Shown: positions 16,547-25,723 of the stretch, one piece after another
How the letters are laid out: the number at the start of each line of letters is the position of its first letter
Numbering within the stretch: position 1 is the first letter of the stretch
From: Mailhella sp.
Lineage (GTDB): Bacteria > Desulfobacterota > Desulfovibrionia > Desulfovibrionales > Desulfovibrionaceae
Reading direction: 5' to 3'
Length of the DNA: 62,712 nt
Assembly (NCBI GenBank): GCA_029258655.1
Contig: JARHYD010000112.1
Coordinates: 1-62,712 of the forward strand
Notes under the pieces: generated by a model
Databases searched by the model: none
What the model was told of the DNA's origin: nothing
What the model saw: only the letters and a program-made list of their open reading frames with translations
Made by a program: the position numbers and the translations under genes

Positions 16547-17545
16547 TTATTCTATAAGATTATCAACAAAAAACTCTAATAAATCATTTTCTCCACAACC
16601 AACAAAATATTCATACGCTTTTATTGCAGATAAAACTTTTAATATTTCTTCTTTTTTAAAGAAACATCCTTGCAAAGCTCTTTCAAGTTCTTGTATATCT
16701 TTATTTGCAAAAAAATCTCCATAAAAACGACAATTCGTTATTTTACCGCGATTAATATCTGCATAAAAATCAATAGCACCAAAACTAAAACGCTTCCGAA
16801 ATTTTACTTCAAAAGCAGGTGATTTACCAAAATTCCATTCCCACGTTCTATATTTCGTATTTGCAAGTTCTTCTGCTTTTTGAGCTAATTCAGGAGAAAT
16901 TACCATTTGTTCAATAGTTAAAAATTGCATTAATACTGTTTTAATTTTTTCCATAAGTTCCTCTTTTTCCACTTGAGGAACAAATTCAATTAAATTAGCC
17001 ACCCTACTTTTATGCGAAGCAACACCTTTTGATTGATATTTATCAGGATTTCCCGTTAAAATTTCTGTTAAATGTGAAGTATCAAGACTTACAAGCAATG
17101 TACCATGCTGTAATAATTTCTGCCCACTCTTTTTTTGTGCATTTCCAGAAAACTTTTTTCCTTCAACTAACATATCATTTCTACCCGACATTTCAGCATG
17201 AATACCAATACTTTTTAATGCCTCAACAATAGGTAAAATATAACGAGAAAAAGAAGTATCCTCACCTCGTTCCATATATCGCAAAAAAGAAAAATTCAAA
17301 TTTCCCAAATCGTGGTAAACTGCACCACCACCTGTAATTCTTCGTACCACAGGAATATTATGTTTTTTTACATATTCTTCATTTACTTCTTCCGCTGTAT
17401 TTTGATGACAACCAACAATTACCGAAGGAGCATTTTGCCACAAAAGAAAATATTCTTCCCCAACATTAGCAAGGGATTCAAAAAGAGTTTCTTCCATAGC
17501 TAAATTATATGTAGGATCTATACTATCAATAAGAATACCTTTCAT
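16547..17545 (-). CDS. lplA: Lipoate-protein ligase A
   Basis: A 332-residue enzyme that adenylates scavenged lipoate and attaches it to lipoyl domains (pyruvate and 2-oxoacid dehydrogenases, GcvH). RRITGGGAVYHDLGNLNFSF is the lipoate-binding loop and GKKFSGNAQ carries the catalytic lysine. The C-terminal ~80 residues form the accessory domain of the long LplA class, so a single gene should do both steps. The start overlaps the stop of the flippase gene by one base. Presence suggests lipoate salvage. Confidence 0.93.
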   Translation of the reverse strand: MKGILIDSIDPTYNLAMEETLFESLANVGEEYFLLWQNAPSVIVGCHQNTAEEVNEEYVKKHNIPVVRRITGGGAVYHDLGNLNFSFLRYMERGEDTSFSRYILPIVEALKSIGIHAEMSGRNDMLVEGKKFSGNAQKKSGQKLLQHGTLLVSLDTSHLTEILTGNPDKYQSKGVASHKSRVANLIEFVPQVEKEELMEKIKTVLMQFLTIEQMVISPELAQKAEELANTKYRTWEWNFGKSPAFEVKFRKRFSFGAIDFYADINRGKITNCRFYGDFFANKDIQELERALQGCFFKKEEILKVLSAIKAYEYFVGCGENDLLEFFVDNLIE

Positions 17546-19104
17546 TAATTATTTCCTTTAGCAACAACTTTTCTTTTTTTATAAATAATATCAAAAATAG
17601 ATAAAATAATAAAGATACATATTCCTATAATAATTTGTAATAACAAAGCAATATTTTGAATATATGGACCTGTACCACCTAAAATATCTATCCAAAGACT
17701 TTTATAGCCATGTAAAGAAATAAGGAAATATCCAAGTAAAGAAATTGCCCCAATAACAACTAAAGAACTTACAAGCCATGCTAACGGATAATGTGATGCA
17801 ACAGGCATACGTTCTCGTGTAAACTTCTTATATGAAAGCACAAGGGGAAAAAGAGGCAAAAGAACAAGTCCTGTTTGAATATACCCAGCTCCACTACCAA
17901 TAACACTAAAAAGTCCTAAAATTAATCCTGCAAAAACAATATGCCAGTGATTTTTTTCTTTTCTATCAAGACCATAAGCAAAAACAATAAGCACTACCCC
18001 TGCAATACTTCTAGACCAATACGCTAATCTAGCAAGCCAATAAGGAGACCAAATTTCGGTTGTATGCTTGAAAGGAAATACTATGGATAAACAAAGAAAA
18101 ACACCAATAATAAACACAACATATTTTAATGTAGTAAGAAGCCAATCATTAAGAGCCATTCTACTTTCATCGTGTTGTGATTTGCCAACTTGTAAAAAGA
18201 CTTCATTAATACCAAGTAAAACAGAAGCAAAAAGCAAAGGTACAATATAATAAATAACCCTAAAAATAAGAATAGACGCAAAAACAATATTAATTGGAAT
18301 TTGATGAGTTAAATTTACAATAATAACCTCTAAGACCCCTACACCACCAGGAACGTGCGTTAATACAACTGCAACTTGTGCTAATAAATAATTGGGTAAA
18401 AAATCAATAAAAGTTACATCACCATGTGTTGGCAATAAAACATATAAACACGCTGCAGCAACAATTAAATCAAGACCTGATACAATAGTTTGCATAATAG
18501 CAATACGTAAAGGAGGCAAAGCAAATTCTTTTTTAAAAATTAATAATGATTTACCATTTAATTTCCAGCAAATAACATGATAAAAAATACAAAGTCCAAA
18601 TAATAAAAATCCTAATGGTTGAACACTAACAAAATGAACCCCTAATTCTTCTGGAAATTCTAAAGGAACAAAAATAAATAATGCTCCAGCTAATCCCATA
18701 GCTCCAACCCAAAAAGTCACAGCAAGCATTAAAACTAAACGGATAATATCAATAGGACTAAAACCCCATGCAGAATAAAGACGATAGCGTACCGTACTAC
18801 CACCAAGCAATGCCCCAAAATTTAAACTAATTACAGCCCCAACAAAAGATACTAATCCAACACGCATTATTGATAATTTCTTTTTTATTGCCTTTAATGC
18901 AAGCCAATCATACCCCATAAGAATAATGAAATTTAATATCATAAACCCAAAGGACAAATAAAGCATTTTAACAGGAATTTCATTAATAGCTTTTTTTATT
19001 TCTTGAAAACTATATGCCTGTAATTTATTATATAAAAGATACACAGCTAAAGAAAAAACAATAATTACTGCTATCTTACCTAAAATATTTAGAAATTTTT
19101 TCAT
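17545..19104 (-). CDS. MprF-like lipid flippase (lysylphosphatidylglycerol synthase transmembrane region) without synthase domain
   Basis: A 519-residue polytopic protein with about fourteen membrane segments. Residues about 1-310 match the UPF0104/LPG-synthase transmembrane domain (NFGALLGGSTVRYRLYSAWGF and VVLTHVPGGVGVLEVIIV are the family signatures); residues about 330-519 add six further helices. Full MprF proteins (about 840 aa) carry the same membrane part followed by a cytosolic DUF2156 aminoacyl-transfer domain. That domain is absent here: the protein ends in a basic tail. I infer a flippase or transport role rather than lipid aminoacylation. It is the first gene of the operon running to 13421. 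Confidence 0.8.
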   Translation of the reverse strand: MKKFLNILGKIAVIIVFSLAVYLLYNKLQAYSFQEIKKAINEIPVKMLYLSFGFMILNFIILMGYDWLALKAIKKKLSIMRVGLVSFVGAVISLNFGALLGGSTVRYRLYSAWGFSPIDIIRLVLMLAVTFWVGAMGLAGALFIFVPLEFPEELGVHFVSVQPLGFLLFGLCIFYHVICWKLNGKSLLIFKKEFALPPLRIAIMQTIVSGLDLIVAAACLYVLLPTHGDVTFIDFLPNYLLAQVAVVLTHVPGGVGVLEVIIVNLTHQIPINIVFASILIFRVIYYIVPLLFASVLLGINEVFLQVGKSQHDESRMALNDWLLTTLKYVVFIIGVFLCLSIVFPFKHTTEIWSPYWLARLAYWSRSIAGVVLIVFAYGLDRKEKNHWHIVFAGLILGLFSVIGSGAGYIQTGLVLLPLFPLVLSYKKFTRERMPVASHYPLAWLVSSLVVIGAISLLGYFLISLHGYKSLWIDILGGTGPYIQNIALLLQIIIGICIFIILSIFDIIYKKRKVVAKGNN

Positions 19105-19217
19105 GCTTTTTTTCCGACTTTAGTTTTCAATAAAGTATACGTTAAGCTATTCATTCTAGCAAGAAAAATAGACCTATTTAAATTTAAATTATTAATCTAT
19201 CTTTATTATTCCAATAC

Positions 19218-19300
19218 AGGGTGTGTTTCCAAATTATTTATAATTATTATACTTTGTTCTCTGATAATAAAAATAAAATAAGATTATTTTAAATATAAAA
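19218..19300 (-). repeat. R1 remnant (internally deleted)
   Basis: Starts CAGGGTGTGTTTCCAAATTA and continues into ATAATAAAAATAAAATAAG, the two extremes of the R1 element joined without its palindromic core. It lies between the divergent flippase gene and the gene at 19822, directly beside complete copy B. Confidence 0.55.
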
Positions 19301-19392
19301 TAATTTCTTCCTGATAACTAATTTCTCTTTTTTCTTTCATTAAACATAAAATACAGAAATAAAAACAAACTGTTTTAACAAATTTAAATAAC

Positions 19393-19666
19393 TAGGGTGT
19401 GTTTTTAAATTAATTTTATTCTTTTTTTCTTTAGGGGAAATGATTTCCCCCAAGCCCCCTCAATCAGGCAAATTTATTGAAATATATTTCAATAAATTTG
19501 CCTATATTAGGACATTAGTAAAAAATTTTTCCCTCAAAAATAAAAAAATCCTTTGTTTTCACATTATAACTACAAGTATTTTCAATGTTATTACATTGCA
19601 AATATTTTATTCTTATTATTAGAAAACAAAGTTTAATAATTATAACTAATTTGAAAAAATACCCTA
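19393..19666 (+). repeat. R1 repeat, copy B (complete reference copy)
   Basis: About 274 bases. Left end TAGGGTGTGTTTTTAAATTA, right end TAATTTGAAAAAATACCCTA, inverted and bounded by TA. Order of parts: T-rich stretch, GGGGAAATGATTTCCCC hairpin, AGCCCCCTCAATCAG link, core palindrome GGCAAATTTATTGAA / TTCAATAAATTTGCC, then an AT-rich right arm with no open frame worth calling. It lies in the upstream region of the gene at 19822. I see no other feature in the 19105-19821 gap besides the remnant at 19218. Confidence 0.85.
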
Positions 19667-19821
19667 TTAAAAAAATTCCATAAAACTTATTCACAAAAAT
19701 ATTTGAAGCTAATAATCATATTCATAAAAAATTAAGAAAATCTTTAGACTTTTTCTTGAATTTTATCTTATTATGGTTTATCTAAAACAAAGATTGTGTT
19801 TAACTATGTGAAGGAACAATT

Positions 19822-20241
19822 ATGCCTCAAGTTGCAGCAAGAATTAATGATGATCAAGAAAAATGGTTAAAAGATTATTTTAGAACAAAAAGTGCAGGTG
19901 CAGAATTTATTTTGCCTTGGGCTGTTGATACCTTTTTTCGTGCTCTTGGTGCTATTCGTTCAGTATTCACAGAAGAAGAATTAAAAACTATTGTAGAAGC
20001 ACATAAAGATACACGACTTATGCCAGACCATACACGATTAACATATTTAATTGTTCGAGTTATGGACGTTTGCGATACAAATGGTATTCATAAAAAATAT
20101 GGTGCAAGTCGTTCAAGTTTAGAAACTAAATTAAAACAATTAGATGATACGCAAGCAACAGCATTAATGATTTGGGCAGTTGCATTTTGGGTTAGCAAAA
20201 ACTGCTCTTCTGAAAGTTTAGATGAGTATGTACGATCCTAA
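19822..20241 (+). CDS. Protein of unknown function (139 aa)
   Basis: A soluble 139-residue protein with AAGGAAC upstream of its ATG. No signal peptide or membrane segment is visible. The N-terminus (MPQVAARINDDQEKWLKDYF) starts like ribbon-helix-helix proteins, but the rest (WAVDTFFRALGAIRSVFTEEELK, ATALMIWAVAFWVSKNCSS) is a longer helical domain with conserved-looking Trp and Arg. I do not recognise the family. The last 20 bases overlap the start of the metallophosphoesterase gene, so the two are translated from one message. Confidence 0.7.
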   Translation: MPQVAARINDDQEKWLKDYFRTKSAGAEFILPWAVDTFFRALGAIRSVFTEEELKTIVEAHKDTRLMPDHTRLTYLIVRVMDVCDTNGIHKKYGASRSSLETKLKQLDDTQATALMIWAVAFWVSKNCSSESLDEYVRS

Positions 20242-21403
20242 TACCTTAGAACATAAAACAAGCAGAAATAGACTTTTTTTTATTCTTTGTACAAGCATTA
20301 TGCTAAGTACAGGATTATATGTTTCTTTTAGACTTTTTCTTTTTAGCTATCTTCCTATTTTTATAAAAATACTTGGAACAATTTTTATTATTTTATTATC
20401 ACAATGTATGTTTGGTATGAGGTATATTGTAAGTTTTACACCTCATATGTCGTATACTGCTCTAAAATTTTGTGGATATTGTTCTGCATATTTTATGACA
20501 TTAGTTAGTCTACTTTTTTTACATGATATTTTTTACGCCCTTGCTTGTTTTTATTACCAAACAATTTTTTCTTATATTTTTTATCCTAGCTTTATAATTT
20601 CTTTTCTATTCTTTACATTAATAATTACTATATTTGGTGCATGGAGTGCATTAAAAATTCCTTATATTTATCGCAGAAAACTTATAGTAAAAAATCTACC
20701 TACTGAATTAAAAGGTATGAAAATTATTCACTTAAGTGATTTACATATTGGTTCTACTTTTGACGAAAAATGGCTTGCAAAACTTGTTGATAAAATAAAT
20801 GCCGAAGATGCTGATCTCATTGTTGTTAGTGGTGATTTAGTTGATGCAACTCCTAATAAAATAGAAAAAGATGTAGAACCATTAAGACAATTAAAATCTC
20901 GTCTTGGTGTACATATTTGTTTAGGTAATCATGAATATTTTTGTGGAGCAATACCTTGGATTGAAAAATGGAAATCATGGGGATTTTTTGTTTATATCAA
21001 TGAAAATAAAAAATTTTTTCATAATAATTTTCCTTTTTATATTGCAGGATCAGCTGATTTTGAAGGATATAAATTTCCTGGTTTACTAACTCCTGATTTA
21101 GATAAAACCTTAAAAGATTTAAATGAAAATGATTTTATTATATTATTACAACATCAACCCAAAATGGCAAAAATAAATGCAAAACTTGGAATAAATATCC
21201 AATTATCAGGACACACACATGGTGGTCAATATTTCTTTTTATTCCCTATTGTCCATATACTAAATCGAGGCTTTAGAAATGGATTCTATCAAGTTGATAA
21301 TATGAGCCTTTACGTTAGCCCCGGAAGTGGATTATGGGGATATGTACCTTTACGTTTTGGAACTCGCAGTGAAGTAATAGTACACACACTTGATAACGCC
21401 TAA
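20222..21403 (+). CDS. Membrane-anchored metallophosphoesterase (YkuE-like)
   Basis: A 393-residue protein with about four to five N-terminal membrane segments (residues about 15-145) and a calcineurin-type phosphoesterase domain. All metal-ligand motifs are present: IHLSDLHIGS (D-x-H), VVSGDLVDA (G-D), CLGNHEYF (G-N-H-E), an LLQHQP and LSGHTHGGQ (G-H-x-H). Enzymes of this form hydrolyse phosphodiesters or phospholipids such as UDP-diacylglucosamine-like substrates; the exact substrate is not known. The ATG at 20222 overlaps the upstream gene; an alternative ATG is at 20228. Confidence 0.87.
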   Translation: MSMYDPNTLEHKTSRNRLFFILCTSIMLSTGLYVSFRLFLFSYLPIFIKILGTIFIILLSQCMFGMRYIVSFTPHMSYTALKFCGYCSAYFMTLVSLLFLHDIFYALACFYYQTIFSYIFYPSFIISFLFFTLIITIFGAWSALKIPYIYRRKLIVKNLPTELKGMKIIHLSDLHIGSTFDEKWLAKLVDKINAEDADLIVVSGDLVDATPNKIEKDVEPLRQLKSRLGVHICLGNHEYFCGAIPWIEKWKSWGFFVYINENKKFFHNNFPFYIAGSADFEGYKFPGLLTPDLDKTLKDLNENDFIILLQHQPKMAKINAKLGINIQLSGHTHGGQYFFLFPIVHILNRGFRNGFYQVDNMSLYVSPGSGLWGYVPLRFGTRSEVIVHTLDNA

Positions 21404-21434
21404 ATAAAAAAACTCTTATTCAAATTTTTCTAAT

Positions 21435-21462
21435 TAGGGTGTGTTCTAAATTAATTTTTATT
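21435..21462 (+). repeat. R1 left end of the composite copy C
   Basis: TAGGGTGTGTTCTAAATTAA followed by a T-rich run is a typical R1 left end. The normal next part (the GGGGAAATGATTTCCCC hairpin) does not follow; instead the element continues into the GC-richer island at about 21510-21712. Confidence 0.65.
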
Positions 21463-21509
21463 TTTCTTGTTTATATAACATTTTCTTATTTATTATACTA
21501 TTACATAGT

Positions 21510-21712
21510 ATCACGTTTTATAAGGGGGTTCACCCCTTTGACCTGAGCAAGGGGATAACCTAACGGGGGAAATCCCCCCTAACGTTGCTGTCTATTTCCC
21601 TAAATCTCGTAAACTCGGTATAAGGGAAACGACTTCGTCGCCCTTTGGGTAACTCTCTCACCCCCGCTTTAGCCGTTGCGACGCAGGAAGCTACGGATAT
21701 AGCTTTGAATAG
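21510..21712. other. GC-richer, hairpin-dense intergenic island
   Basis: Base composition is visibly higher in G+C than the surroundings. Hairpins seen by eye: AAGGGGGTTCACCCCTT, GGGGGAAATCCCCC inside AACG...CGTT, CGACTTCGTCG and CCCTAAA...AAGGG. The last ~48 bases (from 21665) are related to the insert in R1 copy A. No credible reading frame is seen on either strand. It may be a structured RNA or the remains of a mobile element; I see no match to tRNA, rRNA or tmRNA. Confidence 0.45.
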
Positions 21713-21766
21713 GCATCTTCTAAAATTAGAACTTCTTATCTTTCTTCAAGAATACCCATTATCTTC

Positions 21767-21803
21767 TTAGGGGGAAAACTTTTGAAAAAGTTTCTCCCCC
21801 TAA
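21767..21803 (+). repeat. R2 palindromic repeat, copy 1
   Basis: A 37-base inverted repeat with arms TTAGGGGGAAAACTTTT and AAAAAGTTTCTCCCCCTAA. It is followed by AACCCCCTTACAAAACTTTTT. The same unit with the same tail occurs inverted at 48681-48740, and a variant with another stem at 60573-60627. Confidence 0.75.
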
Positions 21804-21850
21804 AACCCCCTTACAAAACTTTTTAATACAAAAATTTTACTAAAAAACAA

Positions 21851-21921
21851 GCCAGATTATTTTGAATAGTCAAAATAATCTGGCTGATTGAGGGGGATTG
21901 GGGGAAATCATTTCCCCCAAA
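21851..21921 (-). repeat. R1 core with a replaced stem sequence (copy C, right part)
   Basis: GCCAGATTATTTTGA / TCAAAATAATCTGGC (21851-21884) takes the place of the usual GGCAAATTTATTGAA palindrome, while the flank TGATTGAGGGGG, the link and the GGGGAAATCATTTCCCCC hairpin are unchanged. The stem differs in sequence yet is still perfectly paired. Confidence 0.75.
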
Positions 21922-21955
21922 AAAAATAAAAGAAAATTATCCCCCCCTTTTTTAA

Positions 21956-23206
21956 TTAATATGCAAATAAAGGATAGCGTGATGCAAATTGAGCAACAGC
22001 TTGATTTATTTTTTCAAGGTGAGCATCATTATTAATATTTTTAAGAACATCAATAATCCATTCTGCTACTTGATCCATTTCATTTTCTTTCATGCCACGA
22101 GTTGTAAGAGCTGGTGTACCAATACGAACACCACTTGTTACAAATGGAGAGCGAGTTTCAAATGGAACAGTATTTTTATTAACAGTAATTCCTGCTTTAT
22201 CTAATGCGTGTTCTGCATCTTTACCTGTAATATCTTTCTTTGTTAAATCTAAAAGCATTAAGTGGTTATCTGTTCCACCTGATACAATATCATAACCAGC
22301 ATCAAGTAAACGTTTTGCCAAGTGACTTGCATTTTTTACAACTTGCTTTTGATATTCAATAAATTCTGGACGTTGTGCTTCACCAAGAGCAATAGCTTTT
22401 GCTGCTATTACGTGCATTAAAGGTCCACCTTGAATTCCTGGAAAAATTTGACTATTTAATATTTTTGCCAATCCATTTTCTTCTGTTGCATTTGCTAAAA
22501 TCATACCACCACGAGGGCCACGTAACGTTTTATGTGTTGTTGTGGTAGTAATATCAGCATGCGGAACAGGAGAAGGATGGATACCTGCTGCTACTAAGCC
22601 TGCAATATGTGCCATATCAACCATAAGTTTAGCACCAACACTATCTGCGATTTGTTTAAAGCGTGCAAAATCAATAATTCTTGAATACGCACTTGCACCT
22701 GCAACAATAACAGCTGGTTTCTTTTCTTCTGCTATTTTTTGTAAATTATCATAATCAATTAAACCAGTTTCTTTATTTACACCATAAAAAACAATATTAA
22801 AAAGTTTTCCTGAAAAATTAACAGGACTTCCATGTGTTAAATGCCCACCATGTGATAAATCCATTCCTAAAATAGTATCACCAGGTTTTGCAATAGCAAA
22901 ATATGATCCCATATTTGCTTGACTACCAGAATGAGGTTGAACATTTACATAATTACAACCAAAAATTTCCATAGCTCTTTCTTGAGCAATAGTTTCTGGA
23001 ATATCTACATATTCACAACCACCATAATAACGTTTTCCTGGATAACCTTCTGCGTATTTATGTGTTAAAATAGAGCCTTGAGCTTCACGAACAGCATTTG
23101 AAACAAAATTTTCAGAAGCAATTAATTCAAGTTTTGTCACTTGACGACGATTTTCTTTATAGATAGCTTCAGCTATTCTTGGATCTTGAGAAATAATACT
23201 TTGCAT
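21956..23206 (-). CDS. glyA: Serine hydroxymethyltransferase
   Basis: A PLP enzyme of about 416 residues converting serine and tetrahydrofolate to glycine and methylene-THF. Signature segments: [31 protein letters not shown], the PLP-lysine motif [16 protein letters not shown] and TPALTTRGM near the end. The ATG that follows AAGGAG by five bases is chosen; the frame also has a GTG two codons upstream. It stands alone between the fabF terminator and the intergenic repeats. Confidence 0.98.
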   Translation of the reverse strand: MQSIISQDPRIAEAIYKENRRQVTKLELIASENFVSNAVREAQGSILTHKYAEGYPGKRYYGGCEYVDIPETIAQERAMEIFGCNYVNVQPHSGSQANMGSYFAIAKPGDTILGMDLSHGGHLTHGSPVNFSGKLFNIVFYGVNKETGLIDYDNLQKIAEEKKPAVIVAGASAYSRIIDFARFKQIADSVGAKLMVDMAHIAGLVAAGIHPSPVPHADITTTTTHKTLRGPRGGMILANATEENGLAKILNSQIFPGIQGGPLMHVIAAKAIALGEAQRPEFIEYQKQVVKNASHLAKRLLDAGYDIVSGGTDNHLMLLDLTKKDITGKDAEHALDKAGITVNKNTVPFETRSPFVTSGVRIGTPALTTRGMKENEMDQVAEWIIDVLKNINNDAHLEKINQAVAQFASRYPLFAY

Positions 23207-23226
23207 ACTCACTCCTTATCTTGTAT

Positions 23227-23263
23227 AAAAAAACGCTACATAAGCTGTAAGCGAATGTAGCGT
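23227..23263 (-). terminator. Terminator of the fab cluster
   Basis: On the minus strand ACGCTACAT and ATGTAGCGT form a nine-base-pair stem around a 13-base loop, followed by TTTTTTT. It begins about 25 bases after the fabF stop and just before the glyA ribosome binding site. Confidence 0.85.
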
Positions 23264-23288
23264 GTATTAGAATTTTTAGCAACAAAAA

Positions 23289-24536
23289 TTATGCTTCATA
23301 TCGCTTATAGAGCATACTTCCATTAGTCCCACCAAAACCAAAAGAATTACAAAGCACATATTTGGGATCTATTTTTTGAGAACCGTTTGTCATATAATTA
23401 AGATCACAAAGAGGATCTGGATTTTCATAATTTATTGTTCCAGGAAACATTCCTGTATCAAGTGAAAGCACAGATAATACACTTTCAACTCCACCAGCAG
23501 CACCAAGCAAATGACCAAGTTGTGATTTATTAGCACAAATTGAAAGATTTTTTGCATGATCGCCAAAAACTAATTTTAATGCTTTTGTTTCCGCTTCATC
23601 ATTAGCATGAGTTGATGTACCATGAGCATTAATACAATCTACTTCTTTAGGCTTTACTCCAGCATCAGCTAATGCTCGTTTCATAGCAAGAGCCATTCCC
23701 TCCCCTGTTTCAAGAGGAGCTACCATGTGATATGCATCATCAGAAGCACCAACGCCCACAACTTCTGCAAAAATATGAGCATTACGTGCTAATGCACTTT
23801 CAAGACTTTCAAGCAATAAAAGTCCTGCACCTTCTCCCATAACAAATCCACCACGTTCTGCATCAAAAGGACGAGAAGCTTTTGCTGGTTCATCATTATA
23901 TTTTGTACAAAGGGCTTTCATTGATGTAAAACCAGAAATACCCATAGGTGTAATAGTTGACTCTGTACCACCAGTAATCATAGCATCGCAACGCCCCATT
24001 ACAATTTCATTATACGCATTGCCAATAGCATGAGTACCAGATGCACAAGCACTTGTAAGTACAAGATTAGGGCCTTTTGCCCCAGTAAAAATTGCAACTT
24101 GTGCTGGTGCCATATTAGAAATAAGCATTGGAATATAAAAAGGTGATACACGAGAAGGACCTGCTTCAACTAATTTACTATGGAAAACTTCAATAGTTGA
24201 TAAACCACCAAGTCCAACTCCAAGAATAACCCCTATTCTTTCTGCATTTTCATTAGTAATTTTATACCCAGAACTTTCCATTAATTGCATTGAAGCACAA
24301 ACAGCAAGCTGAACAAATCTGTCCATACGTTTGCTTTGTTTTGTTGGAATATAAGTATCAGGATTAAAATCAGAAATTTCACCTGCTATATCGGTATCAA
24401 AACCAGTAGTATCAAAACTTGTGATTTTTTTAATACCGCATTTCCCTGCTAAAATAGCTTCCCATGAACTTTGTACATCAAGTCCTAAAGGAGTAATAGC
24501 GGAAACGCCAGTAACAACAACTCTTTTACGAGACAT
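23289..24536 (-). CDS. fabF: 3-oxoacyl-[acyl-carrier-protein] synthase II (FabF)
   Basis: A 415-residue elongating ketosynthase. The Cys-His-His triad is visible in LTSACASGTHAIG, INAHGTSTHANDEAE and NKSQLGHLLGAAGGVE. It is the last gene of the cluster and follows acpP by 62 bases that contain a possible attenuator. It extends acyl-ACP chains and can raise cis-vaccenate content in E. coli-type systems. Secure assignment. Confidence 0.97.
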   Translation of the reverse strand: MSRKRVVVTGVSAITPLGLDVQSSWEAILAGKCGIKKITSFDTTGFDTDIAGEISDFNPDTYIPTKQSKRMDRFVQLAVCASMQLMESSGYKITNENAERIGVILGVGLGGLSTIEVFHSKLVEAGPSRVSPFYIPMLISNMAPAQVAIFTGAKGPNLVLTSACASGTHAIGNAYNEIVMGRCDAMITGGTESTITPMGISGFTSMKALCTKYNDEPAKASRPFDAERGGFVMGEGAGLLLLESLESALARNAHIFAEVVGVGASDDAYHMVAPLETGEGMALAMKRALADAGVKPKEVDCINAHGTSTHANDEAETKALKLVFGDHAKNLSICANKSQLGHLLGAAGGVESVLSVLSLDTGMFPGTINYENPDPLCDLNYMTNGSQKIDPKYVLCNSFGFGGTNGSMLYKRYEA

Positions 24537-24565
24537 CTTATATCCTTATAATATATACATATTTT

Positions 24566-24592
24566 ATAAAAATAGGACGTCTACGACGTCCT
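24566..24592 (-). terminator. Attenuator-like hairpin between acpP and fabF
   Basis: On the minus strand AGGACGTC, GTA loop, GACGTCCT, followed by ATTTTTAT. It lies a few bases after acpP. A leaky terminator here would give more acyl carrier protein than FabF message, which suits the high demand for ACP. Confidence 0.65.
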
Positions 24593-24598
24593 AAAAAA

Positions 24599-24835
24599 TT
24601 ACTCTTTAACGTGAGTTTTTACATAGTTGATAGCATCTTGAACTTTCAAAATCTTTTGAGCGTCTTCGTCTTTAATCTCACAGTCAAATGCATCTTCCAT
24701 TGCCATAATAAGTTCGGTAAGATCAAGAGAATCAGCACCTAAATCTTCAATAAAAGAAGCTTCTGGCTTTACTTCTTCTTCTGATACACCTAATTGATCT
24801 TGAATAATAGTTTTAATTTTTGCTTCAACAGACAT
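24599..24835 (-). CDS. acpP: Acyl carrier protein
   Basis: A 78-residue acidic protein. The phosphopantetheine site is the serine of [10 protein letters not shown] (Ser36). Size, acidity and position between fabG and fabF are all canonical. GGAGGGCAT precedes the ATG. It carries growing acyl chains for the Fab enzymes encoded around it and also serves the Aas-like ligase at 901. Confidence 0.98.
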   Translation of the reverse strand: MSVEAKIKTIIQDQLGVSEEEVKPEASFIEDLGADSLDLTELIMAMEDAFDCEIKDEDAQKILKVQDAINYVKTHVKE

Positions 24836-24863
24836 ATGCCCTCCACGGGTTTATATTTTTTAG

Positions 24864-25610
24864 TTAACAATAAAGACCACCATTAACGGATAGTACTTGA
24901 CCTGTAATATAAGAAGCTTTTTCAGATGCTAAAAATGCAACTGCATCAGCAACATTTTGTGCAGAACCAAAGCAACCTAAAGGAATTGCTTCTGCATATT
25001 TTGCTTTAATATCTTCTGGTAATTGACTTGTCATATCTGTTTCAATAAAACCAGGAGCAACAGCATTAATGGTAATGGAACGAGAACCAAATTCTTTTGC
25101 TGCTGATTTTGTAATACCAATAAGTCCTGCTTTTGCTGCTGCATAATTTGCTTGGCCAGCATTTCCCATAAGTCCAACAACAGAAACGATATTTATAACA
25201 CGTCCAAAACGTTGTTTTGCCATAATTTTCGTTGCTTCTCTAAGACAAGTAAAAGCACCTTTTAAATTAATATCTATAACAGCATTAAAATCTTCATCTT
25301 TCATACGAAGAATTAAACCATCTTTTGTAATACCTGCATTATTAACTAAAACATCAAGACGAACTTTATCTTTTATTTCCTCTTGAAAAAATTTTGTTAC
25401 TGCTTCAGTATCACCCACATTTAAGCAAAAAGCTTTTGCCTTACCACCATTTGCCTCTATTTCAGCAACAACTTTTTCTGCTTCTTGTGGTTTAGAAACA
25501 TACGTAATATAAACTTGATAACCTTCTTTTGCAAGAGTAAGAGAAATAGCTTTACCTATCCCTCTTGATGCCCCTGTAACAAGAGCAGTAGAAACTAATT
25601 CATTACTCAT
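24864..25610 (-). CDS. fabG: 3-oxoacyl-[acyl-carrier-protein] reductase (FabG)
   Basis: A 248-residue NADPH-dependent short-chain reductase. Cofactor motif TGASRGIGKAISL, NNAG at VNNAGITKDGL, catalytic Ser at INIVSVVG and the YAAAKAG Tyr-x3-Lys pair. It reduces 3-oxoacyl-ACP in fatty acid elongation. It is separated from fabH by 113 bases that hold a possible internal promoter, and 28 bases precede acpP. Confidence 0.96.
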   Translation of the reverse strand: MSNELVSTALVTGASRGIGKAISLTLAKEGYQVYITYVSKPQEAEKVVAEIEANGGKAKAFCLNVGDTEAVTKFFQEEIKDKVRLDVLVNNAGITKDGLILRMKDEDFNAVIDINLKGAFTCLREATKIMAKQRFGRVINIVSVVGLMGNAGQANYAAAKAGLIGITKSAAKEFGSRSITINAVAPGFIETDMTSQLPEDIKAKYAEAIPLGCFGSAQNVADAVAFLASEKASYITGQVLSVNGGLYC

Positions 25611-25641
25611 AAATTACTCTCATATAATTTTTTGTTGAATA

Positions 25642-25670
25642 TTAATAAATCAAAACTCAATAATTTTCAA
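25642..25670 (-). promoter_or_regulatory. Candidate internal promoter for fabG-acpP-fabF
   Basis: On the minus strand TTGAAA and TATTAA are spaced by 17 bases, about 35 bases before the fabG start, in the only sizeable gap (113 bases) within the fab cluster. Match is fair. Confidence 0.4.
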
Positions 25671-25723
25671 GAGATTTTTTATTAAATCATTTTTTTTTAC
25701 TTAATCAACAAATTAATCGTTAT

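Noticed and set aside
21510..21712. tRNA, tmRNA or rRNA fragment in the GC-richer island
   Set aside because: No cloverleaf, T-loop consensus (GTTCGAATC) or CCA end could be found; hairpins are simple and not arranged as in those RNAs.
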